From the NCBI GenBank assembly GCA_030913385.1, contig CP133159.1:3742584-3806583 (forward strand): a DNA stretch of 64,000 nucleotides, in the 5' to 3' direction. The first letter of the stretch is position 1. Each line of letters starts with the position of its first letter. Made by a program: the position numbers and the translations under genes. This stretch comes from Cytophagaceae bacterium ABcell3 (GTDB taxonomy: Bacteria > Bacteroidota > Bacteroidia > Cytophagales > Cytophagaceae). The notes under the pieces are model-generated. The model ran no database searches. It was given only the letters and a program-made list of their open reading frames with translations, and was not told the origin of the DNA. Of the stretch, positions 35,199 through 45,309 are shown in pieces.

Positions 35199-35597
35199 TC
35201 AAGCAGCATAAGCCGCTTTAATAGCTGAGGCTATTTCTTCCATTTGTTCCTTTGGAAGGCTTAGCTTTGGTCTGGAAAAATTAATATCATCCATCTTATT
35301 TAGGGGAACCAGATGAATGTGTGTATGAGGAACCTCCAGTCCAATAACTGCCACTCCTACCCTAAGGCATGGAACCGCCTCTTTCAAAGCTTTTGCGACT
35401 TTTTTGCTAAACAACTGTAATCCCACATATAAGTCATCTTCAATATCAAAAATATAATCAATCTCCTTCTTGGGGATAACTAAAGTATGCCCAGGAACCA
35501 AAGGGTTGATATCTAAAAAGGCAAGGAAATTATCATCTTCTGCCACTTTATAAGCAGGAATTTCCCCGTTAACTATTTTCGTGAACAAAGATGCCAT
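35199..35597 (-). CDS. HIT-family nucleotide hydrolase
   Basis: The 132-residue protein has SLFTKIVNGEIPAYKVAEDDNFLAFLDI at the N-terminus and the His triad as EVPHTHIHLVPL near residue 100. This matches HinT-like enzymes that hydrolyse purine nucleoside phosphoramidates or AP(n)A compounds. Its ATG overlaps the greA stop by one base, so the two are co-translated. Confidence 0.93.
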   Translation of the reverse strand: MASLFTKIVNGEIPAYKVAEDDNFLAFLDINPLVPGHTLVIPKKEIDYIFDIEDDLYVGLQLFSKKVAKALKEAVPCLRVGVAVIGLEVPHTHIHLVPLNKMDDINFSRPKLSLPKEQMEEIASAIKAAYAA

Positions 35598-36070
35598 TAG
35601 CGTGAAATTTCAAGGATTTCAAACTCTAATTTTCCAGCAGGTACATTAATAGCGGCTGCTTCTCCCACTTTAAGTCCCAACAGACCTTTTCCAATAGGAG
35701 ATTTTACTGAAATTTTATTTTTCTTAATATCAGATTCTTCCTCAGAAACTAAAGTATAGGTCATTTCCTGACCGTTTTTCTTGTTTTTAATCTTAACTGT
35801 AGAAAGTATGGAAACTTTTGAAGTATCAATATTTGATTCATCAAGTATCCTTGCATTAGACACAATTTCCTCTAGCTTGGAAATTTTCAATTCCAGAAGG
35901 CCCTGAGCATCTTTTGCTGCATCGTATTCAGCATTCTCACTAAGGTCTCCCTTATCACGGGCTTCTGCAATTTGTTTAGCCATGTCTGCTCTTCCCTTAG
36001 TTTTAAGGTGGTTCAACTCTTCCTTGAGCTTTTGTAGTCCTTCTTCTGTGTAATAAGATACTTTACTCAT
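35597..36070 (-). CDS. greA: Transcription elongation factor GreA
   Basis: From the ATG at 36070 it has 157 residues: an N-terminal coiled coil (GLQKLKEELNHLKTKGRADMAKQIAEARDKGD, LSENAEYDAAKD with the acidic tip) and a C-terminal FKBP-like domain (SPIGKGLLGLKVGEAAAINVPAGKLEFEI). It rescues backtracked RNA polymerase. A longer frame from 36181 reads through the upstream terminator and is not real. Confidence 0.95.
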   Translation of the reverse strand: MSKVSYYTEEGLQKLKEELNHLKTKGRADMAKQIAEARDKGDLSENAEYDAAKDAQGLLELKISKLEEIVSNARILDESNIDTSKVSILSTVKIKNKKNGQEMTYTLVSEEESDIKKNKISVKSPIGKGLLGLKVGEAAAINVPAGKLEFEILEISR

Positions 36071-36098
36071 CTTTTCCTCTTTTTTAGGCTGTGATAAA

Positions 36099-36135
36099 AT
36101 AAAACAGAACGGCTGTCGAGCCGTTCTGCATGACA
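36099..36135 (-). terminator. Intrinsic terminator after the 2-hydroxyacid dehydrogenase gene
   Basis: CAGAACGGCT (36105-36114) and AGCCGTTCTG (36119-36128) form a 10-bp perfect stem with a 4-nt loop. On the minus strand TTTTATTTTAT follows. Confidence 0.88.
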
Positions 36136-36167
36136 AAATTAAATAATTTATTCTAAATAGAAAAGCT

Positions 36168-37121
36168 TTACCTTTTAACAAGTTGCGGTAAAACTTCTTT
36201 TATTTTCTTGACTAACACTGCATTTATTTTCTCGTAAGATTCAAAGGTCCAACCGCCTACATGAGGGGTCAAAAGTACCTTTTCACTAGCAGCTAAAAGC
36301 TTAAAAGTCTCTAATTGTCCTGCTGACAAAGTTTTTAACTTTTCATTTTCCAACACATCGAGCGCTGCTCCTAAAATTTTGCCCGATGATAAAAGTTCTG
36401 GTAGAAATTTTGTATCTACCACTTCCCCTCTGGCTGTATTGAGCAGCCAGATGTTTTTCTTAAAACGGCTAAGGTATGCACCATTAACAAGAAAACGAGT
36501 CTCTGAGTTCAACGGCACGTGCAAACTTAAAATATCCGCTTCACTGTATATGGCTTCCATATCAGATTCTATGACAAAATCATCTGAGAAATTGTTTAGA
36601 TATTTGTCATAAGCCAGCACTTTACAATCAAAGCTTTTGACCTTTCGTGCAAATGCCCTGCCCATATGGCCATACCCTATAAGACCGATTGTCTTGCCTC
36701 CAATTTCATAGCCACGATTACCTTCTCTATCCCAAATACCATGCCGAACCTGACGATCGCCGAGGTGCATTTTATTCATCAAGCACAACAGCATACCTAA
36801 TGCATGTTCTCCAAGGGCATCTCTGTTTCCTTCAGAGGCATTGAGCATAAAAATTTTCCTTTTAAAAGCCTCTTTGGTATCTATTTGGTCTAACCCTGCC
36901 CCTGCCCGAGCTATAAATTTTAGATGAGTGGCGCGATCAAAAAAATCTACATCCAGTTTTGTTTTACTCCTTACAATGATACCATCATAATCAGCAATAA
37001 TATTTAAAACTTCCTCTCGCGTTATATCCGGCCGATAATCCACCTGCACGTCAATTCCTTCCAGCAAAGGTACTATAGAATCATGCATTTGGTCTATTAT
37101 AAGACATTTTATCCGATTCAT
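36168..37121 (-). CDS. D-2-hydroxyacid dehydrogenase (SerA-like, NAD-dependent)
   Basis: The 317-residue protein has the NAD motif IGLIGYGHMGRAFARK, the catalytic Arg in LLNTARGEVVD, and Glu-His in DVLENE and LLTPHVGGWT. It begins with a SerA-like LIIDQMHDSIVPLLEGIDV. It reduces or oxidises a 2-hydroxyacid such as phosphoglycerate, but lacks the ACT domain of full SerA. It starts 17 bp after the rsmA stop, so the two form an operon. Confidence 0.9.
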   Translation of the reverse strand: MNRIKCLIIDQMHDSIVPLLEGIDVQVDYRPDITREEVLNIIADYDGIIVRSKTKLDVDFFDRATHLKFIARAGAGLDQIDTKEAFKRKIFMLNASEGNRDALGEHALGMLLCLMNKMHLGDRQVRHGIWDREGNRGYEIGGKTIGLIGYGHMGRAFARKVKSFDCKVLAYDKYLNNFSDDFVIESDMEAIYSEADILSLHVPLNSETRFLVNGAYLSRFKKNIWLLNTARGEVVDTKFLPELLSSGKILGAALDVLENEKLKTLSAGQLETFKLLAASEKVLLTPHVGGWTFESYEKINAVLVKKIKEVLPQLVKR

Positions 37122-37138
37122 AAATCAAATGTGTGTAT

Positions 37139-37915
37139 TTACTTTTGTTTTATCCTTACAGCAAGATCTATAAATGCATCTACAGAAAGCTGCTCTGCTC
37201 TTTTATCAAAAATAGGGTCTTTTGACAATTCTGCAGAAATCCCATAGGGTTTAAGGGCGTTCCGCAGGGTTTTCCGACGGGTAGAAAATGCCTGCTTTAC
37301 CAGTTTTATAAAAAAAACTTCATCACAAGGAAGTGTTTCCCGACTGTTTCTCGTAAGTCTAATTACAGCAGATTTCACTTTAGGTGGCGGTATAAATACG
37401 TTTTCATCTACAGTAAATAGATATTTAATATCATAAAATGCTTGTAGCAGAACACTTAGAATACCATAATCCTTATTTCCATGTGGAGAAGCTATTCTTT
37501 GGGCAACCTCTTTCTGGATCATACAAACGACTTCTGGAACTATCTCTTTATTTTCTAACACTTTAAAGAAAATCTGCGAAGAAATATTATAAGGAAAGTT
37601 GCCAATTAAGCCAAACGGCCCGTTAAAAAGCTGTTGGATATCGAGCTTTAAAAAATCCCCTTCTATAATCTTTTCCGGACTTAATATCTTATTTTCCTTC
37701 AAAAAGGCCACTGACTCTTTATCCAATTCTATTACCGAAAGGTCAATATCAGTTCTTTTTACAAGAATATCTGTCAAAACGCCAGTACCAGGACCTATTT
37801 CCAGGACATACTTAAACCTGTTTTGCGGTTCTAACGCTGCAACTATATCGGCAGCAATACCCTTGTCCCGCAAAAAATGTTGCCCTAAATGTTTTTTAGC
37901 TCTGACTCTTTCCAT
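37139..37915 (-). CDS. rsmA: 16S rRNA (adenine1518/1519-N6)-dimethyltransferase
   Basis: The 258-residue enzyme (KsgA) has the N-terminal RAKKHLGQHFLRD, SAM motif VLEIGPGTGVLTD and catalytic GNFPYNISSQIFFK (NLPYN-type). FSTRRKTLRNALKPYG is the typical C-terminal domain. It dimethylates two adenines in the 3' hairpin of 16S rRNA. It is divergent from pepA. Confidence 0.96.
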   Translation of the reverse strand: MERVRAKKHLGQHFLRDKGIAADIVAALEPQNRFKYVLEIGPGTGVLTDILVKRTDIDLSVIELDKESVAFLKENKILSPEKIIEGDFLKLDIQQLFNGPFGLIGNFPYNISSQIFFKVLENKEIVPEVVCMIQKEVAQRIASPHGNKDYGILSVLLQAFYDIKYLFTVDENVFIPPPKVKSAVIRLTRNSRETLPCDEVFFIKLVKQAFSTRRKTLRNALKPYGISAELSKDPIFDKRAEQLSVDAFIDLAVRIKQK

Positions 37916-37981
37916 TAAATATTAATCGTATCGCAATTCCGAAACAAATCTCATAAAATGTACTTATTTCAGAATTTAATT

Positions 37982-37989
37982 TAATTTTG
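37982..37989 (+). promoter_or_regulatory. Candidate -7 element for pepA
   Basis: TAATTTTG fits TAnnTTTG and lies 29 nt before the pepA ATG. The -33 region is poor. Confidence 0.4.
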
Positions 37990-38018
37990 TCGTTTGTTGT
38001 CCCAAAAAGAAAGCAAAG

Positions 38019-39437
38019 ATGCATATAAAACTTAAGAAAGTAGAGAATTTGCAAGAGAAGGTTCATCTTTCTGTACTTTTGAGCGATGATTCTGAACTGA
38101 CGAAGTTCCTTAAAGTAAATGAACATCAGAAATTAGCTGCACAAGATTTAGCCCATAATCCGATAGCGCATATTTTTGAAAATGGGGTACACTTCTTTTT
38201 TATTAAAAATAATAAAAAAGGTACTAAAGACCAGCAACTAGAAGCCCTGAGAAGCAAAGGCGCTAAACTTTATAAACTAGTTGAAGAAAAAAAGCTATCA
38301 GCACTTCAGCTTTTTTCAGAAAATAAAGAGGCGCTTTTGTCTTTAGCAGAAGGACTAATGTTAAGTTCCTACAGATTTGACAAATATAAAAGTAACCCAA
38401 AAACAAATCCCTTAGATACTTTATCTATTGTATCCGAAAAAGTTTCAGAAAAAGAAGTTTCAGAGCTGAATGTTTTAGTAAAAGGAGTATGTTTGGCCAG
38501 AGACCTAGTCAACGAACCTTTAAATGCCCTAAATGCCGTTCAGTTGGCCGAAGCCATTCAGGAGATGGGCAATGAAGCTGATTTCAAAGTTGACATTTTC
38601 CACAAGCCAAAGATACAAAGCTTGAAAATGGGCGGATTATTGGCAGTAAACGAAGGAAGTCCCAATCCACCTACTTTTACAGTCATGGAATACAAGCCTG
38701 AAAACGCCGTGAATGACCAACCGTATATATTGGTCGGAAAAGGAGTTGTATATGATACCGGCGGATTAAGCCTAAAACCATCCTCAGGCATGGAGTTTAT
38801 GAAAAGTGATATGGGAGGTGCTGCTTCTGTAGCAGGTGCCATTTACGCTATCGCTGCCAATAAATTACCTATTTATATTATAGGTATGATACCTGCCACT
38901 GAAAACAGACCTGATGGCAATGCCATGGTACCTGGAGATGTAATTACTACCTATAATGGAAAAACAGTGGAAGTATTAAATACAGATGCAGAAGGTAGGT
39001 TAATACTTGCGGATGCTTTGGCTTATGCCTCAAAATATAAGCCTGAGCTAGTCATAGACCTTGCAACATTAACAGGTGCTGCTGCAAGAACTATAGGCAA
39101 AGAAGGTGTAGTTTGCATGGGCAATACGCCTGAAAACATCCATCAACTTCAACAAGTTGGCCTGGAGACCCATGAAAGGCTGGTCGAATTCCCGCTATGG
39201 GAAGAATATGGAAAAATGATCGAATCGGATATAGCAGACCTTAAGAATATAGGTGGTGCAGAGGCAGGAGCCATTACCGCGGGCAAATTTCTTGAGCACT
39301 TTGTTGAATATGACTGGATACATATCGATATTGCAGGCATGGCTTTTCTTTCTGCTGCGGACGCATACCGTTCCAAAAACGGCACAGGCATAGGCGTTAG
39401 ATTAATGTATAATTTTTTTAAAAAGAAGGCTTCGTAA
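38019..39437 (+). CDS. pepA: Leucyl aminopeptidase (M17)
   Basis: The 472-residue protein has an M17 catalytic half with ILVGKGVVYDTGGLSLKPS (Lys and Asp metal ligands), MKSDMGGAASV and the family signature NTDAEGRLILADAL. The N-terminal half is divergent. It releases N-terminal residues from peptides in the cytoplasm. It lies 6 bp before pdxA, likely one transcript. Confidence 0.93.
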   Translation: MHIKLKKVENLQEKVHLSVLLSDDSELTKFLKVNEHQKLAAQDLAHNPIAHIFENGVHFFFIKNNKKGTKDQQLEALRSKGAKLYKLVEEKKLSALQLFSENKEALLSLAEGLMLSSYRFDKYKSNPKTNPLDTLSIVSEKVSEKEVSELNVLVKGVCLARDLVNEPLNALNAVQLAEAIQEMGNEADFKVDIFHKPKIQSLKMGGLLAVNEGSPNPPTFTVMEYKPENAVNDQPYILVGKGVVYDTGGLSLKPSSGMEFMKSDMGGAASVAGAIYAIAANKLPIYIIGMIPATENRPDGNAMVPGDVITTYNGKTVEVLNTDAEGRLILADALAYASKYKPELVIDLATLTGAAARTIGKEGVVCMGNTPENIHQLQQVGLETHERLVEFPLWEEYGKMIESDIADLKNIGGAEAGAITAGKFLEHFVEYDWIHIDIAGMAFLSAADAYRSKNGTGIGVRLMYNFFKKKAS

Positions 39438-39443
39438 AAAATC

Positions 39444-40484
39444 ATGTCATATTTACATAACAAATCAGATAGACCCGTAATAGGAATTAGCATTGGCGAC
39501 TTTAATGGCATAGGCCCTGAAATCATATTAAAAACCTTAAGCGATTCCAGGATCTTGAAAATGTGTATACCTGTGGTATACGGATCATTAAAGGTGTTCT
39601 CTAAGTATAAAAAACTCTTGGACAGTCAGGCTGATGTGCAGTTTTTTCAAATAAAAACAGCCGAAAAGCTCAATTATAAGAAAGTAAACCTAATCAATTG
39701 TTGGGAGGAGGATTATGAAATTTCTCCAGGAACTCCCACACAGGAGTCTGGCAATGGCGCTTTTCTAGCGTTAGAGCGAATGACTAATGATATACAGAAC
39801 AATTTGCTAGACGCGATAGTCACAGCACCCATCCATAAAGCCAATATCAGGAGCGAAAAATTTCAATTTGCCGGCCATACCGAATATTTAGGACACAAAG
39901 CAGGTGTTGACAATATATTAATGATCATGGCAAGTGAGCTAATGAAGGTGGCATTAGCAACTACCCATATAGCACTGAACCAAGTACCTGAGGCACTGAA
40001 CAAGCAGTTGCTGGAAAATAAACTAAAAACACTTTTCCAAACATTAAAAAGTGATTTTGGAATAACAAAACCTAAAGTCGCACTACTGGGACTCAACCCT
40101 CACTCCGGCGAAGACGGCTTAATGGGACAAGAAGAACAAAAACTTTTAATACCATTTATAGAAGAAAAAAGAACAAAAGGGCAACTGGTATTTGGCCCCT
40201 ATCCATCTGATGGTTTTTTTGGCAAACAGCTTTATAAAAAATATGATGCTGTGCTGGCTATGTACCATGACCAAGGGTTAGCCCCATTTAAAGCCCTAAA
40301 TTTCAGCACCGGAGTAAACTTTACGGCGGGTCTTCCGTTTGTCAGAACATCTCCGGATCACGGTACCGCATTTGATATAGCAGGCAAAAATTTGGCCGAA
40401 GAAGACTCATTTAGGCAAGCTTTGTTTATGGCTTGCGACATCGTAAAGTTCAAACATACGGGACAACAGAGCGATTTGAACTAA
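39444..40484 (+). CDS. pdxA: 4-hydroxythreonine-4-phosphate dehydrogenase
   Basis: The 346-residue NAD-dependent enzyme of pyridoxal-phosphate synthesis has the opening ISIGDFNGIGPEIILK, the motif TAPIHKANI, and the metal/substrate signatures YHDQGLAPFKAL and RTSPDHGTAFDIAG. PdxA oxidises 4-phosphohydroxythreonine for ring closure by PdxJ. It is the second gene of a pepA-pdxA pair. Confidence 0.95.
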   Translation: MSYLHNKSDRPVIGISIGDFNGIGPEIILKTLSDSRILKMCIPVVYGSLKVFSKYKKLLDSQADVQFFQIKTAEKLNYKKVNLINCWEEDYEISPGTPTQESGNGAFLALERMTNDIQNNLLDAIVTAPIHKANIRSEKFQFAGHTEYLGHKAGVDNILMIMASELMKVALATTHIALNQVPEALNKQLLENKLKTLFQTLKSDFGITKPKVALLGLNPHSGEDGLMGQEEQKLLIPFIEEKRTKGQLVFGPYPSDGFFGKQLYKKYDAVLAMYHDQGLAPFKALNFSTGVNFTAGLPFVRTSPDHGTAFDIAGKNLAEEDSFRQALFMACDIVKFKHTGQQSDLN

Positions 40485-40514
40485 TTAACATTTTTATAAA
40501 TTGAAATATTGTAC

Positions 40515-40522
40515 TAACTTTG
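40515..40522 (+). promoter_or_regulatory. Candidate promoter of the DUF177-rpmF-plsX-fabH cluster
   Basis: TAACTTTG is a perfect TAnnTTTG -7 box, followed by GC as in many Bacteroidota ribosomal promoters, 21 nt before the DUF177 ATG. Twenty bp upstream only TTTT is found as -33. Confidence 0.5.
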
Positions 40523-40543
40523 CGCACTTAAACAAGGGATGGC

Positions 40544-41101
40544 ATGAAGGACAGAAGATTGTATGATATTGACATAATATCATTAAGTAATAAGAAACAT
40601 TATTACAGCTATCAGATAGACAGTTCTTTTTTTGCAATTTTTGAGGATTCATATATACAACAAGGAAGTTTACAAGCAGAACTTACACTCGACAAAACTG
40701 AAACATTGATCAGGATCAATTTTAAGGTCAATGGAACAGTAGAGTTAACTTGCGACAGGAGTCTCGAGCAGTTCGACTTCCAGATATTGTTAGACGAAGG
40801 GTTGATCTTTAAATATGGAGACGACTATACAGAGCTTACTGAAGAGATTATTCTTATACCAAGAAACCTTCAGACGTTAAACGTAGCTCAGTACATATAT
40901 GAATTCATAGGATTATCAGTACCTATGAAAAAACTGCATCCTCGTTTTATAACTGAGGAGAACCATGAAGATGCCGAATCTATATTGATTTACACTTCTG
41001 AAGAAACTGAGGAAAAAGGAGAAAAAGAAGAAAAATCTGATGAAGGGGATGAAGATCCCCGGTGGAAAATTTTAAAAAACATTAGAAACAATTATAATTA
41101 A
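40544..41101 (+). CDS. DUF177 (YceD-like) protein, 23S rRNA accumulation factor
   Basis: The 185-residue acidic protein lies directly before rpmF, the invariant position of YceD/DUF177. It keeps the family core GTVELTCDRSLEQFDFQI and the acidic tail (a run of Glu/Asp after residue 150). The family supports 23S rRNA synthesis or 50S assembly. It is 8 bp upstream of rpmF. Confidence 0.88.
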   Translation: MKDRRLYDIDIISLSNKKHYYSYQIDSSFFAIFEDSYIQQGSLQAELTLDKTETLIRINFKVNGTVELTCDRSLEQFDFQILLDEGLIFKYGDDYTELTEEIILIPRNLQTLNVAQYIYEFIGLSVPMKKLHPRFITEENHEDAESILIYTSEETEEKGEKEEKSDEGDEDPRWKILKNIRNNYN

Positions 41102-41109
41102 TATAAAAA

Positions 41110-41301
41110 ATGGCTCATCCTAAACGTAAAACTTCTAAAACAAGAAGAGACAAAAGAAGAACCCATTATAAAGCCACAGCAGATCAGCTTGCGGTTTGTT
41201 CAGTAACAGGAGAATACCATCTACCACATAGAGCTTACTGGCACGAAGGGAAATTATATTACAAAGGCCAGGTTGTATTGGAAAAAGAAGTATTGGTATA
41301 A
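41110..41301 (+). CDS. rpmF: Ribosomal protein bL32
   Basis: The 63-residue basic protein starts [20 protein letters not shown] and has the [15 protein letters not shown] core. Only one of the four zinc-binding Cys of C+ L32 proteins remains, so it is a C- form. It overlaps no gene and precedes plsX by 3 bp. Confidence 0.97.
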   Translation: MAHPKRKTSKTRRDKRRTHYKATADQLAVCSVTGEYHLPHRAYWHEGKLYYKGQVVLEKEVLV

Positions 41302-41304
41302 GAG

Positions 41305-42243
41305 ATGAATATAGCATTGGACGCAATGGGTGGCGATCTCGCGCCCAAGGCTGTAATTGAAGGTGCGCTCTTAGCCAGGGATTTAATTCCTTCCGAAACG
41401 AACATTGTTCTTATCGGAAGAGAATCTGATATACTTAAAGAAATTGCTGAATGCGGCGGTTCTCCTGAATACTTTACCATAGTCCATTCCGATGATATCA
41501 TCGAAATGGGCGAGCATCCTACCAAAGCTTTTCAGCAAAAGCCTAACGCAAGTATTGCGATAGGTTTTGGAATGCTGAAAAGTAGAAAAGCCGATGTGTT
41601 CTGCAGCGCAGGAAACACAGGGGCTATGATGGTCGGATCGCTCTTTACAGTAAAGGCTATTCCAGGGATAATGCGTCCAGGCATAGCAGGTCTTATTCCC
41701 AAAGAACGTGGAGAATATGGCGTAATCCTGGATGTAGGAGCCAATGCCGAATGCAAGCCTGAAGTATTAGATCAGTTTGCTGTCTTGGGGTCTATCTATG
41801 CACAAAATGTTATGAACATAGAAAACCCTAAAGTAGCTCTAATGAATCTTGGCGAAGAAGAACAAAAGGGTTCTGTGATCACACAGGCTGCGCATCAATT
41901 AATGAAAGCCAATAAGAAAATCAACTTTGTCGGAAACGTCGAAGGTAGAGATCTCTTTAATGAAAAGGCTGATGTAATAGTATGTGACGGCTTTAATGGT
42001 AACGTTATCCTTAAAATGGCCGAATCTTTTTACGACCTAATGAGCAAAAGGAATATAACATCTCCGTTTATTGAACTTTTTAACTACGCTACTGTTGGCG
42101 GAAGCCCTATTTTAGGCGTAGACGGAAATGTAATCATTGCACATGGTTGTTCAGATCCTATGGCTATAAAAAACATGATCCTACAAGCAGTAAAACTTGC
42201 AGAAGCTGATATCACTTCTAAAATAAAACAGGCGTATTGCTAA
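41305..42243 (+). CDS. plsX: Phosphate acyltransferase PlsX
   Basis: The 312-residue protein has the signatures [42 protein letters not shown] and [12 protein letters not shown]. It converts acyl-ACP to acyl-phosphate, the first step to phosphatidic acid with PlsY. It sits in the usual rpmF-plsX-fabH order. Confidence 0.96.
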   Translation: MNIALDAMGGDLAPKAVIEGALLARDLIPSETNIVLIGRESDILKEIAECGGSPEYFTIVHSDDIIEMGEHPTKAFQQKPNASIAIGFGMLKSRKADVFCSAGNTGAMMVGSLFTVKAIPGIMRPGIAGLIPKERGEYGVILDVGANAECKPEVLDQFAVLGSIYAQNVMNIENPKVALMNLGEEEQKGSVITQAAHQLMKANKKINFVGNVEGRDLFNEKADVIVCDGFNGNVILKMAESFYDLMSKRNITSPFIELFNYATVGGSPILGVDGNVIIAHGCSDPMAIKNMILQAVKLAEADITSKIKQAYC

Positions 42244-42272
42244 GGGATTTACTCAAGAAAGAATTTCACTAA

Positions 42273-43271
42273 ATGAGCAAAATAAGAGCTGCTATAACCG
42301 GAGTGGGTGGCTATGTACCTGAGTACATACTAACCAATCAGGAACTCGAAAAAATGGTGGAAACCAACGACGAGTGGATTACCTCCAGGACAGGTATCAA
42401 AGAACGTCGCATTTTAAAAGGAGAAGACAAGGGGACTTCCCATATGGCTGAAAAAGCCGTTAATGAACTTCTTCAAAAAACAGACACCAAACCCGAGGAG
42501 GTAGATCTACTGATCTGCTGTACCACAACCCCTGATTTTGTGTTTCCTGCAACAGGAAATATACTCTGCGACATGACCGGGCTAAAAAACGCTTTTAGTT
42601 ATGATTTACAAGCGGCATGTTCAGGTTTTATATTTGGCCTAAGCACGGCTTCCCAGTTTGTAGAAACAGGAAAGTTTAAAAAAGTAATTGTTGTTGGTGC
42701 AGACAAAATGTCTTCCATCATCAACTATGAAGACCGTACCACTTGCATAATTTTTGGGGACGGTGCAGCAGCGGTAATGTTAGAGCCTGATACCAGCGGC
42801 CATGGAGTCATTGACAGTATTTTAAAAACAGATGGCGCTGGGGCAAAATATCTTTGCCAGAAAGCAGGCGGCAGCCGTAGACCTCCAAGCATTGAAACAG
42901 TGCAAAACAAAGAGCATTATGCTTACCAAGAGGGGGCTACTGTATTCAAATTTGCTGTTAGCAATATGGCAAATGTGTCTGCAGAAATTATGGAGAAAAA
43001 CAACCTAACAGCCGATGATATTGCATGGCTAGCTCCACACCAAGCGAACAAAAGAATTATTAATGCCACAGCAGAGCGTATGGGCTTAAGTTCTGATAAA
43101 GTACTTATGAACATTGAGAAGTATGGAAATACTACCAATGCTACCATTCCTCTTCTACTTTGGGACTTTGAAAAGAATTTTAAAAAAGGTCAGAATATTA
43201 TTATGTCAGCTTTTGGTGGAGGATTTACATGGGGCTCTGTGTACCTAAAATGGGCGTACGACCCTAAATAA
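42273..43271 (+). CDS. fabH: 3-oxoacyl-ACP synthase III (KAS III)
   Basis: The 332-residue condensing enzyme has the Cys-His-Asn triad: active Cys in DLQAACSGFIFGL, His in LAPHQANKRI and Asn in EKYGNTTNATIP. It joins acetyl-CoA to malonyl-ACP to start fatty-acid synthesis. It is 29 bp after plsX. Confidence 0.96.
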   Translation: MSKIRAAITGVGGYVPEYILTNQELEKMVETNDEWITSRTGIKERRILKGEDKGTSHMAEKAVNELLQKTDTKPEEVDLLICCTTTPDFVFPATGNILCDMTGLKNAFSYDLQAACSGFIFGLSTASQFVETGKFKKVIVVGADKMSSIINYEDRTTCIIFGDGAAAVMLEPDTSGHGVIDSILKTDGAGAKYLCQKAGGSRRPPSIETVQNKEHYAYQEGATVFKFAVSNMANVSAEIMEKNNLTADDIAWLAPHQANKRIINATAERMGLSSDKVLMNIEKYGNTTNATIPLLLWDFEKNFKKGQNIIMSAFGGGFTWGSVYLKWAYDPK

Positions 43272-43402
43272 TCTTTCCATTTTAGCGTTTGGTATTTTAA
43301 ATTTTAGCGTCTTATTTTGAACATCATAAAAAAAGAGGCTTTTTAAATCAATTTTTGAATGTAGCTGCTTCAGGGCATTTACAGGATTTTAAAAGAAAAA
43401 AC

Positions 43403-43876
43403 ATGAAAGCTAAAGAAATTCAGGACTTAATAGACTTTATTTCTAAATCAGGTCTTGCAGAAGTCAATATTGAAACAGAACAGTTTAAAATAGCTGTTAA
43501 AAAACATAATGAGGCACCTGTACGTGCTGAAGTTCAACAAGTAGCAGCTCCTGCCCCACAGGCACCAGCTGCCCCGGCACCTTCGCCATCACCTTCTTCA
43601 AAAGCAGAGCCTGAAGCTCCTAAATCCTCAGAAGGTAATCTAATAACTATAAAGTCGCCGATGATAGGTACATTCTACCGCTCATCCTCTCCAGACACCC
43701 CTCCTTTTGTCAACATTGGCGATGAAGTAAAACCAGGAAAAACTGTTTGCATTATTGAAGCAATGAAACTTTTCAATGAAATTGAATCTGAAGTTTCAGG
43801 AAAAATTGTCAAAGTGCTCGTAGAAAACGCTTCTCCAGTAGAATACGATCAGCCGTTGTTCTTGGTTGAACCTTAA
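43403..43876 (+). CDS. accB: Biotin carboxyl carrier protein of acetyl-CoA carboxylase
   Basis: From the ATG at 43403 it has 157 residues: an N-terminal helical part ([21 protein letters not shown]), an Ala/Pro-rich linker (about 50-75) and a biotinyl domain with the modified Lys in [13 protein letters not shown]. The frame extends 48 nt upstream, but that part has no BCCP similarity. It works with AccC and the carboxyltransferase to make malonyl-CoA. A terminator-like hairpin stands before accC. Confidence 0.95.
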   Translation: MKAKEIQDLIDFISKSGLAEVNIETEQFKIAVKKHNEAPVRAEVQQVAAPAPQAPAAPAPSPSPSSKAEPEAPKSSEGNLITIKSPMIGTFYRSSSPDTPPFVNIGDEVKPGKTVCIIEAMKLFNEIESEVSGKIVKVLVENASPVEYDQPLFLVEP

Positions 43877-43885
43877 TATCATTGA

Positions 43886-43917
43886 TAAAAATGCTGCACT
43901 ACCATGCAGCATTTTTA
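43886..43917 (+). terminator. Terminator-like hairpin between accB and accC
   Basis: AAAAATGCTGCA (about 43887-43898) pairs with TGCAGCATTTTT (43905-43916) around CTACCA. It would lower accC transcription relative to accB if it works. Confidence 0.75.
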
Positions 43918-43944
43918 CTTTTACAACTTTTTTCACCCTACATC

Positions 43945-45291
43945 ATGTTTAAGAAGATTCTCATAGCAAACCGGGGAGAAATAGCTCTTCGGGTAATTCG
44001 TGCATGCAAAGAATTAAATATAAAAACAGTTGCGGTTTATTCAACGGCTGATAAAGACAGCCTTCACTTGAAATATGCAGATGAAGCGGTTTGTATAGGT
44101 GCAGCCACTAGTAGCAAATCCTACCTGAACATTCCTAACATTATTTCAGCGGCCGAAATAACCAATGCAGATGCCATCCATCCAGGGTATGGCTTCCTTT
44201 CGGAAAATGCAGACTTTTCTAAAATCTGTCAGGATTACAATATAAAATTTATTGGTGCCAGTCCTGAAATGATCTGTTCCATGGGTGACAAGTCTTCGGC
44301 TAAGGCCACCATGAAAAAAGCAGGCGTCCCTACCATACCAGGATCTGATGGGTTGTTAGAATCTGTTCAGGAAGGTTTAAAAATAGCCAACAAGATCAAG
44401 TACCCCGTTATTTTAAAAGCAACTGCAGGCGGAGGTGGACGAGGAATGAGGATTGTTCGCAATGACCAAGAGTTTGAGAAAGCTTGGAAAGATGCTAAAG
44501 CAGAAGCAGGTGCTGCTTTTGGGAACGACGGATTATACCTAGAAAAGTTTGTTGAAGAGCCAAGGCATGTTGAAATCCAAATTCTTGGTGATAAACATGG
44601 AAAAGCCATTCACCTTTCTGAAAGAGACTGTTCTATACAAAGAAGACACCAAAAACTAGTTGAGGAAACCCCTTCTCCTGTTATTACAGATAAACTCAGG
44701 AGCAAGATGGGAGACGCTGCTGTAAAAGGGGCAAAAGCCATTAACTATGAAGGTGCAGGGACAATTGAGTTTCTGGTCGATAAGCACGGCGATTTCTATT
44801 TTATGGAAATGAATACCCGTATACAGGTAGAGCATCCAATTACTGAAGAGGTAACGGGTGTAGACCTTATAAAAGAACAAATAAGAATGGCAGCAGGCGA
44901 AAAGATTAAATCTAAAAACCTGACTCCGCAAAGATACTCCATAGAATGTAGGATTAACGCTGAAGACCCTGCCAATAACTTTAGACCATCACCAGGAAAA
45001 ATCACAAACTTTAATTTACCCGGTGGAAATGGCGTAAGGGTAGATACCCATTGCTACACAGGATATATTATCCCTTCAAACTATGACTCTATGGTGGCTA
45101 AGATCATCTGTAGTGCAGCTACCCGTGATGAGGCATTGAACAGAATGAAAAGAGCGCTGGAAGAATTTGTTATTGAAGGTGTGAAAACAACCATTCCTTT
45201 CCATATCAAACTAATGGACGACCCTGTGTTTAGGTCTGGCAGGTTTACAACAGCATTCCTTGAAGGTTTTGACTTCTCCAAACTGAAGTAA
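43945..45291 (+). CDS. accC: Biotin carboxylase of acetyl-CoA carboxylase
   Basis: From the ATG at 43945 it has 448 residues. [21 protein letters not shown] opens the ATP-grasp enzyme; the glycine-rich ATP loop is [14 protein letters not shown] and the catalytic region is [22 protein letters not shown]. It carboxylates the biotin of AccB. An extension to 43882 would translate the hairpin and is rejected. Confidence 0.96.
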   Translation: MFKKILIANRGEIALRVIRACKELNIKTVAVYSTADKDSLHLKYADEAVCIGAATSSKSYLNIPNIISAAEITNADAIHPGYGFLSENADFSKICQDYNIKFIGASPEMICSMGDKSSAKATMKKAGVPTIPGSDGLLESVQEGLKIANKIKYPVILKATAGGGGRGMRIVRNDQEFEKAWKDAKAEAGAAFGNDGLYLEKFVEEPRHVEIQILGDKHGKAIHLSERDCSIQRRHQKLVEETPSPVITDKLRSKMGDAAVKGAKAINYEGAGTIEFLVDKHGDFYFMEMNTRIQVEHPITEEVTGVDLIKEQIRMAAGEKIKSKNLTPQRYSIECRINAEDPANNFRPSPGKITNFNLPGGNGVRVDTHCYTGYIIPSNYDSMVAKIICSAATRDEALNRMKRALEEFVIEGVKTTIPFHIKLMDDPVFRSGRFTTAFLEGFDFSKLK

Positions 45292-45309
45292 ATTTTCAGA
45301 AAAACTTAA

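Noticed and set aside
36071-36181. N-terminal extension of GreA
   Set aside because: It would translate the terminator hairpin at 36105-36128; GreA starts at the ATG at 36070.
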